Shown here piece after piece: positions 55,729 through 64,000 of a stretch of 64,000 bases of DNA (position 1 is its first letter; each line of letters starts with the position of its first letter). Under the pieces are notes generated by a model, which saw only the letters and a list, made by a program, of their open reading frames with translations, searched no databases and was not told the origin of the DNA. The position numbers and the translations under genes were made by a program. This DNA comes from Betaproteobacteria bacterium Ga0077540 (lineage in GTDB: Bacteria; Pseudomonadota; Gammaproteobacteria; Burkholderiales; Methylophilaceae): the NCBI GenBank assembly GCA_001464125.1, contig LNEP01000003.1:62001-126000 (forward strand). Direction: 5' to 3'.

Positions 55729-56790
55729 TTAACTTTTTAAAGCGGACAACACAGCCTCGCCCATTTCCGAACATGTCACTTTTTTAGTGCCTTCGGTATA
55801 AATATCTGCTGTTCTATAGCCATCAGCCAGTGCTTTTTTCACTGCACTTTCAATGCGGGTTGCATTCGCTTCGTCATTAAAGGTATAACGCAGCATCATG
55901 GCAGCAGATAAGATGGTGGCTAATGGATTCGCGATATTCTTACCTGCAATATCTGGCGCAGAGCCATGACTAGGTTCGTACATACCTTTGTTATTGGCAT
56001 CTAGCGAAGCGGAGGGCAACATACCAATTGAGCCAGTCAGCATAGACGCTTCATCCGAAAGAATATCGCCAAAAATATTACCAGTCACCATCACATCAAA
56101 CTGTTTAGGGGCACGGATCAACTGCATCGCTGCATTATCAACGTACATATGGCTAAGCTCGACTTCAGGATACTCTTTACTCAGCTCTATCATCACCTGA
56201 CGCCATAGTTCAGTGGTTTCCAGCACATTGGCTTTATCAACAGAGCATACTTTTTTGTTACGTTTCATCGCAATTTCAAATGCTACGCGGCCAATACGTT
56301 TTATTTCGGATTCGCTATAACGCATCGTATTGATGCCTTCGCGCTCACCGTTTTCTAGTGTGCTGATACCACGTGGCTGGCCAAAATAAATGTCACCAGT
56401 TAATTCACGCACAATCATGATATCTAGGCCAGATACCACTTCTGGCTTGAGTGTTGAAGCAGAAGCCAGTTCAGGATAGAGCAATGCCGGACGTAAGTTA
56501 GCGAATAAATTTAATTCCTTACGAATGCGCAGTAAACCACGTTCTGGGCGTAAATGGCGCTCTAGCTTGTCGTATTTCCAATCGCCTACCGCACCTAGCA
56601 GCACGGCATCAGCTTCTTTAGCTAGCTTTAGGGTTGCGTCAGGTAACGGGTCACCTGCCGCCTCATACCCGGCACCACCAATCGGCGCCTCTGTCATTTC
56701 CAGATTCAGGTTCAAGCCTGTTAAAACATTGACGGCCTGTGCAACAATTTCTGGCCCAATACCATCACCGGGCAATACTGCGATTTTCAT
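55729..56790 (-). CDS. leuB: 3-isopropylmalate dehydrogenase
   Basis: 353 residues, full length. [11 protein letters not shown] at the N-terminus, [15 protein letters not shown] and the NAD-binding [18 protein letters not shown] are diagnostic. It oxidatively decarboxylates 3-isopropylmalate in leucine synthesis. It lies 22 bp after leuD. Confidence 0.98.
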   Translation of the reverse strand: MKIAVLPGDGIGPEIVAQAVNVLTGLNLNLEMTEAPIGGAGYEAAGDPLPDATLKLAKEADAVLLGAVGDWKYDKLERHLRPERGLLRIRKELNLFANLRPALLYPELASASTLKPEVVSGLDIMIVRELTGDIYFGQPRGISTLENGEREGINTMRYSESEIKRIGRVAFEIAMKRNKKVCSVDKANVLETTELWRQVMIELSKEYPEVELSHMYVDNAAMQLIRAPKQFDVMVTGNIFGDILSDEASMLTGSIGMLPSASLDANNKGMYEPSHGSAPDIAGKNIANPLATILSAAMMLRYTFNDEANATRIESAVKKALADGYRTADIYTEGTKKVTCSEMGEAVLSALKS

Positions 56791-56812
56791 CCAAAATTCC
56801 TAATTTTTCGAT

Positions 56813-57451
56813 TTAATTAAACAGCCATGGTTGAGCTTGCTTGTGTTTCAACTCAAACGCCTTGATGGCATCGACGTGTTGCAAGGTCAAGCCAATATCA
56901 TCTAACCCATGCAATAAGTTATGCTTACGCACAGCATCAATCTCAAATGCATAGACCTGACCATCTGGGGTATTCACTGTTTGCTTTTCCAAATCCACTG
57001 TGAGTTGAAAGCCCGGATTAACTTCTACCGCCTTGAACAAATCATCCACAATAGATTCACTGAGCACAATCGGCAACAATCCATTTTTAAAACAGTTGTT
57101 GAAGAAAATATCGGCATAGCTAGAGGCAATGATGGCGCGGAAGCCATAATCCTCAAGCGCCCAAGGTGCGTGTTCGCGGCTTGAGCCACACCCGAAATTC
57201 TCGCGCGTGAGCAAAATGCTTGCGCCTTTATAGCGCGGCTGATTCAACACAAACTCAGGATTCAGCGGTCGTTTGCTGTTATCCATACCAGGCTCGCCAT
57301 GGTCCAGATAACGCCACTCGTCAAACGCGTTTGGACCAAAGCCAGAGCGCTTAATCGATTTTAAAAATTGCTTTGGGATAATGGCATCGGTATCGACATT
57401 TGCGCGATCCAACGGTGCAACCAAGCCCTGATGTAAAGTAAATGCTTTCAT
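56813..57451 (-). CDS. leuD: 3-isopropylmalate dehydratase small subunit
   Basis: 212 residues from ATG 57451, which is seven bases after AAGG; an ATG two codons earlier sits one base from it. [22 protein letters not shown] and [15 protein letters not shown] are the family signatures. It completes isopropylmalate isomerase with LeuC. Confidence 0.96.
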   Translation of the reverse strand: MKAFTLHQGLVAPLDRANVDTDAIIPKQFLKSIKRSGFGPNAFDEWRYLDHGEPGMDNSKRPLNPEFVLNQPRYKGASILLTRENFGCGSSREHAPWALEDYGFRAIIASSYADIFFNNCFKNGLLPIVLSESIVDDLFKAVEVNPGFQLTVDLEKQTVNTPDGQVYAFEIDAVRKHNLLHGLDDIGLTLQHVDAIKAFELKHKQAQPWLFN

Positions 57452-57460
57452 TGTCATGCC

Positions 57461-57580
57461 TTATTTGGCTGAGTCTTGTACGACTTCGCCAGCCTTTTCA
57501 ATATCCTTGCCCAAACCGGCCATCGTGTTACAACCAGCAACTACCAAAGGCAATATGCACAATAACAACCACTTTTTCAT
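57461..57580 (-). CDS. Entericidin A/B family small lipoprotein
   Basis: 39 residues, too short for routine ORF calling. Signal peptide with lipobox VAGC (Cys17), then NTMAGLGKDIEKAGEVV, the entericidin signature. AGGAG seven bases before the ATG overlaps the leuC stop codon. Entericidin B is a bacteriolytic lipoprotein in E. coli; entericidin A is its antidote. Here a single member lies inside leuCD, as in some other betaproteobacteria. Confidence 0.9.
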   Translation of the reverse strand: MKKWLLLCILPLVVAGCNTMAGLGKDIEKAGEVVQDSAK

Positions 57581-57589
57581 TATTGACTC

Positions 57590-58996
57590 CTAGAAATTTC
57601 TCACATCTACAAAATGTCCTGTCACCGCTGCGGCCGCGGCCATTTCTGGACTGACCAAGTGGGTGCGACCACCCTGCCCTTGTCGACCTTCGAAGTTGCG
57701 GTTTGAGGTTGAGGCACAGCGCTCACCTGGCTCTAACCGGTCTGCATTCATGGCTAAGCACATAGAACAACCCGGCTCACGCCACTCAAAACCAGCCTCT
57801 TTGAAAATCTTATCCAAACCTTCTTGCTCAGCTTGCGCTTTCACCAATCCTGACCCAGGCACTACCAAAGCCAATTTGACATTACCGGCCACTTTCTTGC
57901 CTTTGGCAATATTAGCCGCGGCGCGTAAATCTTCAATCCGCGAGTTTGTGCATGATCCAATAAATACTTTGTCAATCTGAATCTGTTCAATCGGAGTATC
58001 AGCTGTTAAGCCCATGTAGGCGTATGCGCGCTCCCAATCTGCACGTTGCACATCATTCTTGGCCATGGCTAAGCTAGGCACCTTACCATCCACGCCCACC
58101 ACCATCTCTGGAGAAGTCCCCCAAGTGACTTGTGGTTGAATCTCTTCGGCCTTCAATTCAACGGTTGCGTGAAACTGTGCATCTGCATCGCTATGCAGGG
58201 TTCTCCAATAGGCTACTGCTGCATCCCATTGAGCGGCTTTGGGGGCAAAAGGACGGCCTTTGACATAATCAATTGTCGTATCATCCACCGCCACCATCCC
58301 TGCACGTGCACCAGCCTCAATCGCCATATTGCATAAGGTCATACGGCCTTCCATGGTTAAACCACGAATCGCCGACCCGGCAAACTCAATCGCATAACCA
58401 GTACCTCCAGCGGTGCCGATTTTACCAATAATCGCCAATGCAACGTCTTTGGCGGTCACCCCCTTGCCCAATTGGCCTTCCACTTTCACCAACATGGATT
58501 TGGATCGCTTTTGCACCAAACATTGTGTAGCCATGACATGCTCAACTTCTGATGTACCGATGCCATGGGCTAATGCACCAAATGCGCCATGTGTACTGGT
58601 ATGTGAATCACCGCATACCACGGTCATGCCCGGCAAAGTCGCACCCTGCTCTGGTCCAATGACGTGCACAATCCCTTGACGAACATCGCCCATCTTAAAC
58701 TCGGTCACACCGAAATCGGTGCAGTTGGTATCCAAGGTCTGCACTTGCAAACGAGAAACCGGATCAGTAATGCCTGCAACGCCTGAACTGCGATCTGTGG
58801 TCGGGACATTATGATCTGGCACAGCTAGGATGGAGTTAATGCGCCATAACTTACGACCTGCCAATTTCAACCCCTCAAACGCTTGCGGGCTGGTGACCTC
58901 ATGCACCAAATGACGGTCGATATACAACAATGCCGTGCCGTTTTCTTCACGGACGACATGACTATCAAATAATTTATCGTAAAGCGTTTTCGCCAT
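57590..58996 (-). CDS. leuC: 3-isopropylmalate dehydratase large subunit
   Basis: 468 residues. The [4Fe-4S] cysteines lie in [10 protein letters not shown] and [11 protein letters not shown]. Aconitase fold. It isomerises 2- and 3-isopropylmalate with LeuD. It is preceded by yajQ after only 5 bp. Confidence 0.98.
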   Translation of the reverse strand: MAKTLYDKLFDSHVVREENGTALLYIDRHLVHEVTSPQAFEGLKLAGRKLWRINSILAVPDHNVPTTDRSSGVAGITDPVSRLQVQTLDTNCTDFGVTEFKMGDVRQGIVHVIGPEQGATLPGMTVVCGDSHTSTHGAFGALAHGIGTSEVEHVMATQCLVQKRSKSMLVKVEGQLGKGVTAKDVALAIIGKIGTAGGTGYAIEFAGSAIRGLTMEGRMTLCNMAIEAGARAGMVAVDDTTIDYVKGRPFAPKAAQWDAAVAYWRTLHSDADAQFHATVELKAEEIQPQVTWGTSPEMVVGVDGKVPSLAMAKNDVQRADWERAYAYMGLTADTPIEQIQIDKVFIGSCTNSRIEDLRAAANIAKGKKVAGNVKLALVVPGSGLVKAQAEQEGLDKIFKEAGFEWREPGCSMCLAMNADRLEPGERCASTSNRNFEGRQGQGGRTHLVSPEMAAAAAVTGHFVDVRNF

Positions 58997-59001
58997 AATT
59001 C

Positions 59002-59496
59002 TTAATCTCTAAAATTACCAAACTGCAACGGAAAATCTGTCACGTTCTTTTTACAAAATGCGATTGCCTCTTGTAGCACATCACGCTTGGCACCATTGAC
59101 ACGCACTGTATCGCCTTGAATACTGGCTTGTACTTTCATGCCTGAATCTTTAATCAACTTGGTGATACGCTTGGCCAGATCACTATCAATCCCAGCACGT
59201 ACCTTCATTTCTTGCTTCACCTTGTTACCTGAGACTTTTTGCACATCTTTTTTATCTAAACGTTTGGAAGAGTCAGGTTCTTTCTTCTCCATGGCAGGCA
59301 GCAAAATATCTTTCACTTGGTCCAGTTGAAAGTCATTATCCCCAAAAATCGTGATGATATTGTCTTTCTCGTTGTACTCGATATTGGCGCTAGTGCCTTT
59401 AAAATCATAACGATTGGTAATTTGTTTACCAGCCGTATCAATCGCATTTTTTAATGCGACTTTATCGACTTCTGAACTGATATCAAAACTTGGCAT
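59002..59496 (-). CDS. yajQ: YajQ family nucleotide-binding protein
   Basis: 164 residues. [30 protein letters not shown] and [14 protein letters not shown] match the DUF520/YajQ family. Some members bind cyclic di-GMP and regulate virulence, others bind nucleotides; the role here is unknown. AAGGA precedes the ATG. It lies in line with leuC, a link that is probably incidental. Confidence 0.95.
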   Translation of the reverse strand: MPSFDISSEVDKVALKNAIDTAGKQITNRYDFKGTSANIEYNEKDNIITIFGDNDFQLDQVKDILLPAMEKKEPDSSKRLDKKDVQKVSGNKVKQEMKVRAGIDSDLAKRITKLIKDSGMKVQASIQGDTVRVNGAKRDVLQEAIAFCKKNVTDFPLQFGNFRD

Positions 59497-59599
59497 ATGA
59501 AATCCTTAGAGCGTTAAACGCAAGTGCTGCTAGGCCTGTAGCGCGCAGACAGTACATCTAGTACGACAAGCGCAAACAACAACACAGCACTAAGCATTC

Positions 59600-59911
59600 T
59601 TATTCGAAATGGCACACGTAATCGACGGTTTCTAGCGTCTCAATCTCAAATGAAGAGTTGCCAGCCACGGTAAATTTTTCACCTGCCGTATACGTTTTCC
59701 AATCCGCTTCACCTTGCAAGCGCACTTTACATACCCCTACATTAATCTCCATGAGCTCTGGCGCTGCAGTATTGAACGTTAGCGTGCTTGGAAAAATCAC
59801 GCCGATAGTGCTACGTGTTCCATTAGGAAACATCACGGTATGGCTCACGCACTTACCATCAAAATAAATATTGGCTTTTTTCTTTACACTTACATTGTCG
59901 AACTGGGCCAT
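59600..59911 (-). CDS. ppnP: Pyrimidine/purine nucleoside phosphorylase
   Basis: 103 residues from ATG 59911, six bases after GGAG (a TTG four codons earlier would consume that site). A small cupin with [28 protein letters not shown], formerly DUF1255/YaiE. It phosphorolyses a broad range of nucleosides. It lies between argG and yajQ. Confidence 0.93.
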   Translation of the reverse strand: MAQFDNVSVKKKANIYFDGKCVSHTVMFPNGTRSTIGVIFPSTLTFNTAAPELMEINVGVCKVRLQGEADWKTYTAGEKFTVAGNSSFEIETLETVDYVCHFE

Positions 59912-59953
59912 GCTAATCTCCAAATCTTGTAATAGTATTTATAGTTAATATAT

Positions 59954-61174
59954 TTACTTTTTATTTCTTAAATTCGCCGCAATACGCATTCTCAACGCAT
60001 TCAGCTTAATAAAACCACCTGCATCTTTTTGATCGTAGGCGCCTTTGTCATCTTCAAACGTTGCGATGGTCGAATCAAACAGCGAATTGGTTTTGCTGTC
60101 ACGACCCACCACAATCACATTGCCTTTGTAAAGTTTAAGCCTTACCCAACCGTTGACGCTATGTTGCGTATGGTCAATCAGCGTTTGCAGCGCAATACGC
60201 TCTGGGCTCCACCAATAGCCGTTATAAATTAAGCTGGCATAGCGTGGCATCAAATCGTCTTTTAAATGCGCCACTTCACGGTCTAAGGTGATGCTTTCAA
60301 TGGCACGGTGCGCCTTGAGCATGATGGTGCCGCCTGGCGTTTCATAACAGCCACGCGATTTCATCCCAACGTAACGGTTTTCTACCAAATCCAAACGTCC
60401 AATACCGTGTTTGCCACCCAAAATATTTAAATGCGCTAACAGCTCATGCGCTTTCATGGCTTCACCATTCAGCGATACTGGATCACCATTCACATATTCA
60501 ATATCCACATACTCTGCTGCGTCGGGTGCTTTTTCAGGAGACACGGTCCAACGCCACATGGACTCTTCCGCTTCTGCGGCTGGATCTTCCAAGTGACGAC
60601 CTTCGTATGAGATATGCAGCAAGTTAGCGTCCATGGAATATGGGCTGCCTCCTTGTTTGTGTTTCATATCAACTGGGATACCATGCTTTTCGGCATAGGC
60701 CATCAATTTTTCACGGCTTAACAAATCCCACTCACGCCAAGGTGCGATGATTTTAATATTGGGGTTTAATGCATAAGCACCAAGCTCAAAGCGTACCTGG
60801 TCATTGCCTTTACCAGTCGCACCATGCGAAATCGCATCGGCTTTGGTTACTGCGGCAATTTCAATCAAGCGTTTGGCAATCAACGGACGCGCAATTGAAG
60901 TGCCTAATAAATACTCACCTTCGTAGACAGTATTGGCGCGGAACATTGGGAACACAAAATCGCGTACAAACTCTTCACGCACATCGTCAATGTAAATCTC
61001 TTTTACACCAGCGGCTTTGGCTTTGGCACGCGCGGGCTCCAGCTCTTCACCTTGACCCAAATCGGCAGTAAAGGTCACCACTTCGCATTGATACTCATCT
61101 TGCAGCCACTTTAAGATGACTGAAGTATCTAAACCACCTGAATACGCCAACACGGCTTTTTTAATGTCACTCAT
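59954..61174 (-). CDS. argG: Argininosuccinate synthase
   Basis: 406 residues. The ATP-binding [15 protein letters not shown] lies at about 10-24, and [10 protein letters not shown] is typical. It joins citrulline and aspartate. It lies 30 bp after argF, so argD-argF-argG form one cluster. Confidence 0.98.
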   Translation of the reverse strand: MSDIKKAVLAYSGGLDTSVILKWLQDEYQCEVVTFTADLGQGEELEPARAKAKAAGVKEIYIDDVREEFVRDFVFPMFRANTVYEGEYLLGTSIARPLIAKRLIEIAAVTKADAISHGATGKGNDQVRFELGAYALNPNIKIIAPWREWDLLSREKLMAYAEKHGIPVDMKHKQGGSPYSMDANLLHISYEGRHLEDPAAEAEESMWRWTVSPEKAPDAAEYVDIEYVNGDPVSLNGEAMKAHELLAHLNILGGKHGIGRLDLVENRYVGMKSRGCYETPGGTIMLKAHRAIESITLDREVAHLKDDLMPRYASLIYNGYWWSPERIALQTLIDHTQHSVNGWVRLKLYKGNVIVVGRDSKTNSLFDSTIATFEDDKGAYDQKDAGGFIKLNALRMRIAANLRNKK

Positions 61175-61204
61175 TTCACTTTACCCAACTCTTTAATATT
61201 GAAT

Positions 61205-62119
61205 TTAAACTTTACCTAACAGCAAATATTCCATTAGTGCTTTTTGCACGTGCAGCCTGTTCTCCGCCTCATCCCACACCACAGAATGTGGACCGTCAAT
61301 CACTTCTGCTGCCACTTCCTCTCCACGATGTGCAGGTAGGCAATGCATAAACAATGCGTCTTTCTTAGCAATACGCATCATGTCTTCGTCCACTTGCCAA
61401 TCGGCAAAATCCTTACGGCGTTCTTCGTTTTCTGCTTCAAACCCCATGCTAGTCCAAACGTCTGTGGTCACCAAGTCGGCATCCCGCGCAGCATCCATCG
61501 GATCTTTAAACTCCTCAAAGTGATCCGTACCATATAAATTAGCGCGCTCAGGCTCAACTTCATAACCCGGTGGCGTTGAAACATGCACGTTAAAATCCAA
61601 CACCTCAGCCGCTTGTAGCCAAGTATTGCAAACGTTGTTTGAATCGCCAATCCACGCCACTGTTTTGCCTTGTATGGAACCACGGTGCTCAATAAAAGTA
61701 AAAATGTCCGCCAAAATCTGGCATGGATGGTATTCGTTGGTGAGTCCATTAATCACTGGCACACGCGAATTAGCCGCAAAACGCTCAATAATGCTTTGCT
61801 CAAATGTTCGAATCATCACAATGTCACTCATGCGCGAAATCACTTGCGCGGCGTCTTCCACGGGTTCACCGCGACCCAGTTGCGAGTCACGTGTATTTAA
61901 ATAAATAGCACTGCCACCCAGTTGCTGCATACCAGCCTCAAACGACAAGCGTGTGCGCGTACTGGCTTTTTCAAAAATCATGACCAAGGTTCGGTCAGAC
62001 AAAGGCCAGTACTGTTGATAGGATTTAAATTGGGTTTTAATCCATGCTGCTCGCTCAAAGATATATTCAATCTCATCCCGCGCCAAATCGTTAAATTGCA
62101 AAAAATGTTTAATTGTCAT
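61205..62119 (-). CDS. argF: Ornithine carbamoyltransferase
   Basis: 304 residues. The carbamoyl-phosphate motif STRTR is in FEKASTRTRLSFE (about residue 51); DVWTSMG and the ornithine loop MHCLPAHRGEEV are present. It makes citrulline. It lies 12 bp after argD. Confidence 0.98.
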   Translation of the reverse strand: MTIKHFLQFNDLARDEIEYIFERAAWIKTQFKSYQQYWPLSDRTLVMIFEKASTRTRLSFEAGMQQLGGSAIYLNTRDSQLGRGEPVEDAAQVISRMSDIVMIRTFEQSIIERFAANSRVPVINGLTNEYHPCQILADIFTFIEHRGSIQGKTVAWIGDSNNVCNTWLQAAEVLDFNVHVSTPPGYEVEPERANLYGTDHFEEFKDPMDAARDADLVTTDVWTSMGFEAENEERRKDFADWQVDEDMMRIAKKDALFMHCLPAHRGEEVAAEVIDGPHSVVWDEAENRLHVQKALMEYLLLGKV

Positions 62120-62131
62120 TTTTCATCTCGC

Positions 62132-63334
62132 TCAATTTGACTCTGGCTTTTCATGCGAGCTTAAAAATGCCTGCACAACACCGACTAGACGGTCTACCAA
62201 CACTTGCGCTTCTTCTTTATTCATAATCAATGGTGGCAACAATCGAATTACTTTTTCTGCAGTGACATTAATCAATAGCTTTTGCGCCAATGCCAGCTTG
62301 ACCAAATCGGAGCAAGGTACATCCAGTTCAATACCCACCATTAATCCGGCGTTGCGGATATTGACCACATGCTTATTACCTGCAAACGCAGCACTAAACT
62401 GTGCATTTAAAAATGCACCCACTGCATCTGCATTTTCGCGAAGTTTTTCTTCAACGATGATATTGATTGTGGCCATACCTGCGGCAGTCGCTAACGGATT
62501 ACCGCCAAAAGTTGAACCATGTTTACCTGGGGTAAAAGTCTCAGCCGCCACACCTCTAGCCAGACATGCGCCAATCGGCACGCCAGAACCAAGTCCTTTG
62601 GCTAAGGTCATCACATCTGGCAGAATGCCAGTGTGTTGAAACGCAAACCAAGTACCGGTGCGCGCCACCCCGCTTTGCACTTCATCTAGCATCAATAACC
62701 AGCCATTTTCATCACAAACCTGGCGCAAACCTTGGAAATACCCTTTCATATCCGCAGGAATATGAATACCACCCTCGCCTTGCACAGGCTCTACCAATAT
62801 CGCCACCACATTATTCTTGCGCTTAGCCACTTGCTTGATGGCATCCAAATCATCATAGGGCACGCGCACAAAACCACTCACCAAAGGTTCAAAACCAGCC
62901 TGGGTTTTGCGATTGCCCGTAGCAGAAAGTGTTGCCATGGTCCGGCCATGAAACGCACGCTCCATCACAATGATTTCAGGATTCTCAACCCCTTTGTTGT
63001 GGCCATATAGCCGCGCCAATTTGATAGCCGCTTCATTCGCTTCACAACCGGAGTTACAGAAAAATACCTTGTCCATGCCTGATATCTCGGCCAACTTATC
63101 AGCGAGGCGCGATTGCTCGGCAATCTGGTAAATATTAGACACATGCACCAAGCGTGCAACTTGCGCTTGAATCGCTGCCACAAACTTGGGGTGCGCATGA
63201 CCCAAACCGTTCACGGCCACGCCGGACAACGCATCCAGATATTGATTGCCTTGTTGATCGTATAGCCAAACACCCACGCCTTTTTCAAAGGTGACCGGTT
63301 GTCTACCGTAAGTGTTCATTAAATGTTCAGACAT
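62132..63334 (-). CDS. argD: Acetylornithine aminotransferase
   Basis: 400 residues. Class III PLP aminotransferase with LMLDEVQSGVARTG and the lysine in TLAKGLGSGVPIGA. It makes N-acetylornithine and may also serve lysine synthesis. An internal start at codon 6 (MNTYGRQPV) is possible. Confidence 0.95.
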   Translation of the reverse strand: MSEHLMNTYGRQPVTFEKGVGVWLYDQQGNQYLDALSGVAVNGLGHAHPKFVAAIQAQVARLVHVSNIYQIAEQSRLADKLAEISGMDKVFFCNSGCEANEAAIKLARLYGHNKGVENPEIIVMERAFHGRTMATLSATGNRKTQAGFEPLVSGFVRVPYDDLDAIKQVAKRKNNVVAILVEPVQGEGGIHIPADMKGYFQGLRQVCDENGWLLMLDEVQSGVARTGTWFAFQHTGILPDVMTLAKGLGSGVPIGACLARGVAAETFTPGKHGSTFGGNPLATAAGMATINIIVEEKLRENADAVGAFLNAQFSAAFAGNKHVVNIRNAGLMVGIELDVPCSDLVKLALAQKLLINVTAEKVIRLLPPLIMNKEEAQVLVDRLVGVVQAFLSSHEKPESN

Positions 63335-63365
63335 AACTCAAACCTAAAAAAGTGAATACTAAAAA

Positions 63366-63392
63366 AGCAAAACGGCGGCTAAGGCCGCCGTT
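63366..63392 (-). terminator. Terminator between the urate-oxidase-N gene and argD
   Basis: AACGGCGGC-taag-GCCGCCGTT, a perfect 9-bp GC-rich stem; on the minus strand it is followed by TTTTGCTTTTTT. It lies 16 bp past the stop at 63409. Confidence 0.9.
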
Positions 63393-63408
63393 ATTGCCTT
63401 AGAATTTC

Positions 63409-63900
63409 TTAAAAACCCAGCACGGCGCGATGACTTAATCCATTGGCCATAAAGAACAGCATAGGTATGGATAGCATGACATTCGTACGTGACGCTAGCA
63501 TGGCAACACGACGCGCTTTTGCTTTTGCAGCATCATCGGCAGGTACCATACCTAAAATCTTTTGTTGATTTGGCCAAATCAGCACCCACACGTTAAACAA
63601 CATAATGGTGCCTAACCAAGCACCTAGGCCAATCGCCTCGTAACCATTACGCAATAAAAATGCATCGGTAAAATTAGCCCCTAACATTGCAGCACCAGCC
63701 AACCAAGTCACTACTGCCGCCCATCTGAACCATAGAAGCGCTCTTGGCGCCACATGCTTGCTAATCCCGGCTGCTGTACCGTCAGCAGCCGCGTCTTTCA
63801 ACGCTGCCATTTGTACAAAATTAAAGTAATACAATAAGCCTATCCATGTAATACCGGCTAAAAAATGAACCCATCTGGCAATTGCAGGCATCCAATCCAT
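63409..63900 (-). CDS. Urate-oxidase-N (PuuD-type) membrane protein
   Basis: 163 residues from ATG 63900, preceded by GGGGGTG. About four membrane helices; WVHFLAGITWIGLLYYFNFVQ at about 10-30 is the conserved first segment with a helix histidine. PuuD-type urate hydroxylases carry this membrane domain fused to a cytochrome c domain; none is present here and no other purine catabolism gene is in view. Electron transfer or a different redox role is possible. Confidence 0.75.
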   Translation of the reverse strand: MDWMPAIARWVHFLAGITWIGLLYYFNFVQMAALKDAAADGTAAGISKHVAPRALLWFRWAAVVTWLAGAAMLGANFTDAFLLRNGYEAIGLGAWLGTIMLFNVWVLIWPNQQKILGMVPADDAAKAKARRVAMLASRTNVMLSIPMLFFMANGLSHRAVLGF

Positions 63901-63901
63901 G

Positions 63902-64000
63902 TTACACCCCCGCAACTAAAAAGTTTTTAAGAAAGAACACCAATACAACGGTCAATATCACACCGGAGATAATGGTACCTGCAACGGATTCCAACGGATT
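63902..64000 (-). CDS. C-terminal fragment of a membrane protein, partial at window edge
   Basis: The last 32 codons before TAA at 63902: one hydrophobic helix (SGVILTVVLVFFLKNFLVAG) and a short tail. The stop lies one base before the next gene's start, so the two are translationally close. The family cannot be identified from this length. Confidence 0.6.
   Translation of the reverse strand, partial: NPLESVAGTIISGVILTVVLVFFLKNFLVAGV

Noticed and set aside
59514-59597. 27-codon hydrophobic ORF between ppnP and yajQ, minus strand
   Set aside because: It opens two bases after the ppnP stop but has no Shine-Dalgarno site, an irregular C-terminus and no family likeness; probably chance.
1-64000. 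CRISPR arrays, tRNA/rRNA genes, insertion sequences, prophage or toxin-antitoxin modules
   Set aside because: None seen: no regularly spaced repeats, no cloverleaf in any gap, no transposase or integrase frames.

Overview
The window reads as a chromosomal segment of a methylotrophic betaproteobacterium, most likely family Methylophilaceae (Methylotenera/Methylovorus/Methylobacillus type). The reasons are a complete pqqABCDE operon, an exopolysaccharide locus of the EpsA/EpsE/EpsL kind first described in Methylobacillus, a formate-tetrahydrofolate ligase, and typical betaproteobacterial gene order (gyrA-serC-pheA-hisC; purF-cvpA-dedD-folC-accD-trpA-trpB-trpF-truA; fimV-asd-leuB-leuD-leuC). The species assignment is an inference from recalled families and synteny; no database search was made. 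I found no rRNA, tRNA, CRISPR array, insertion sequence or phage gene. Almost every base is assigned to ordinary chromosomal genes.

Layout. 1-3340 (minus): the promoter-proximal end of an exopolysaccharide operon (LuxR-type regulator EpsA, export protein EpsE, outer-membrane barrel EpsL, and a chain-length determinant cut by the window edge). 3533-9749 (minus): hpt, galU, hslR, a Lon-like protease, moaE, moaD, rmuC. 9750-10250: a 500-bp gap with a terminator, a possible micropeptide or small RNA, and FNR/CRP-like dyads. 10251-13368 (plus): a tightly coupled CHASE2 protein / SH3 protein / M48 protease operon. 13394-19683 (minus): AI-2E-type permease, YigZ protein, fhs, HerA-like ATPase, DUF302 lipoprotein, cysB. 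19811-26341 (plus): sulfate assimilation (TauE-type permease, cysI, DUF934, cysH, cysD, cysN) and fdxA. 26381-30116: an orphan sugar aminotransferase, a conserved unknown, a DUF4126 membrane protein and a Bcr/CflA efflux pump. 30199-33599 (minus): pqqABCDE. 33739-40733 (minus): gyrA-serC-pheA-hisC-aroG. 40923-42290 (minus): metZ behind a SAM-II riboswitch with its own promoter and terminator. 42396-51492 (minus): the purF...truA block. 51580-58996 (minus): fimV, asd, leuBDC with an embedded entericidin-like lipoprotein gene. 59002-64000 (minus): yajQ, ppnP, argG, argF, argD, a urate-oxidase-N-type membrane protein and the tail of another membrane protein.

Functionally the window is dominated by biosynthesis: reductive sulfate assimilation feeding methionine (metZ, asd), aromatic, serine, histidine, tryptophan, leucine and arginine pathways, purines, folate and PQQ, which is the methanol dehydrogenase cofactor. 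The best regulatory discovery is the SAM-II riboswitch in front of metZ. Its 3' pseudoknot strand AGCUAAA is exactly complementary to UUUAGCU in the 5' part of the following terminator, giving an explicit termination/antitermination model. The least explained protein system is the CHASE2/SH3/M48 operon, whose sensor has no recognisable output domain. No strongly novel accessory system is evident; the remaining findings are small regulatory dyads, hairpins and orphan genes.
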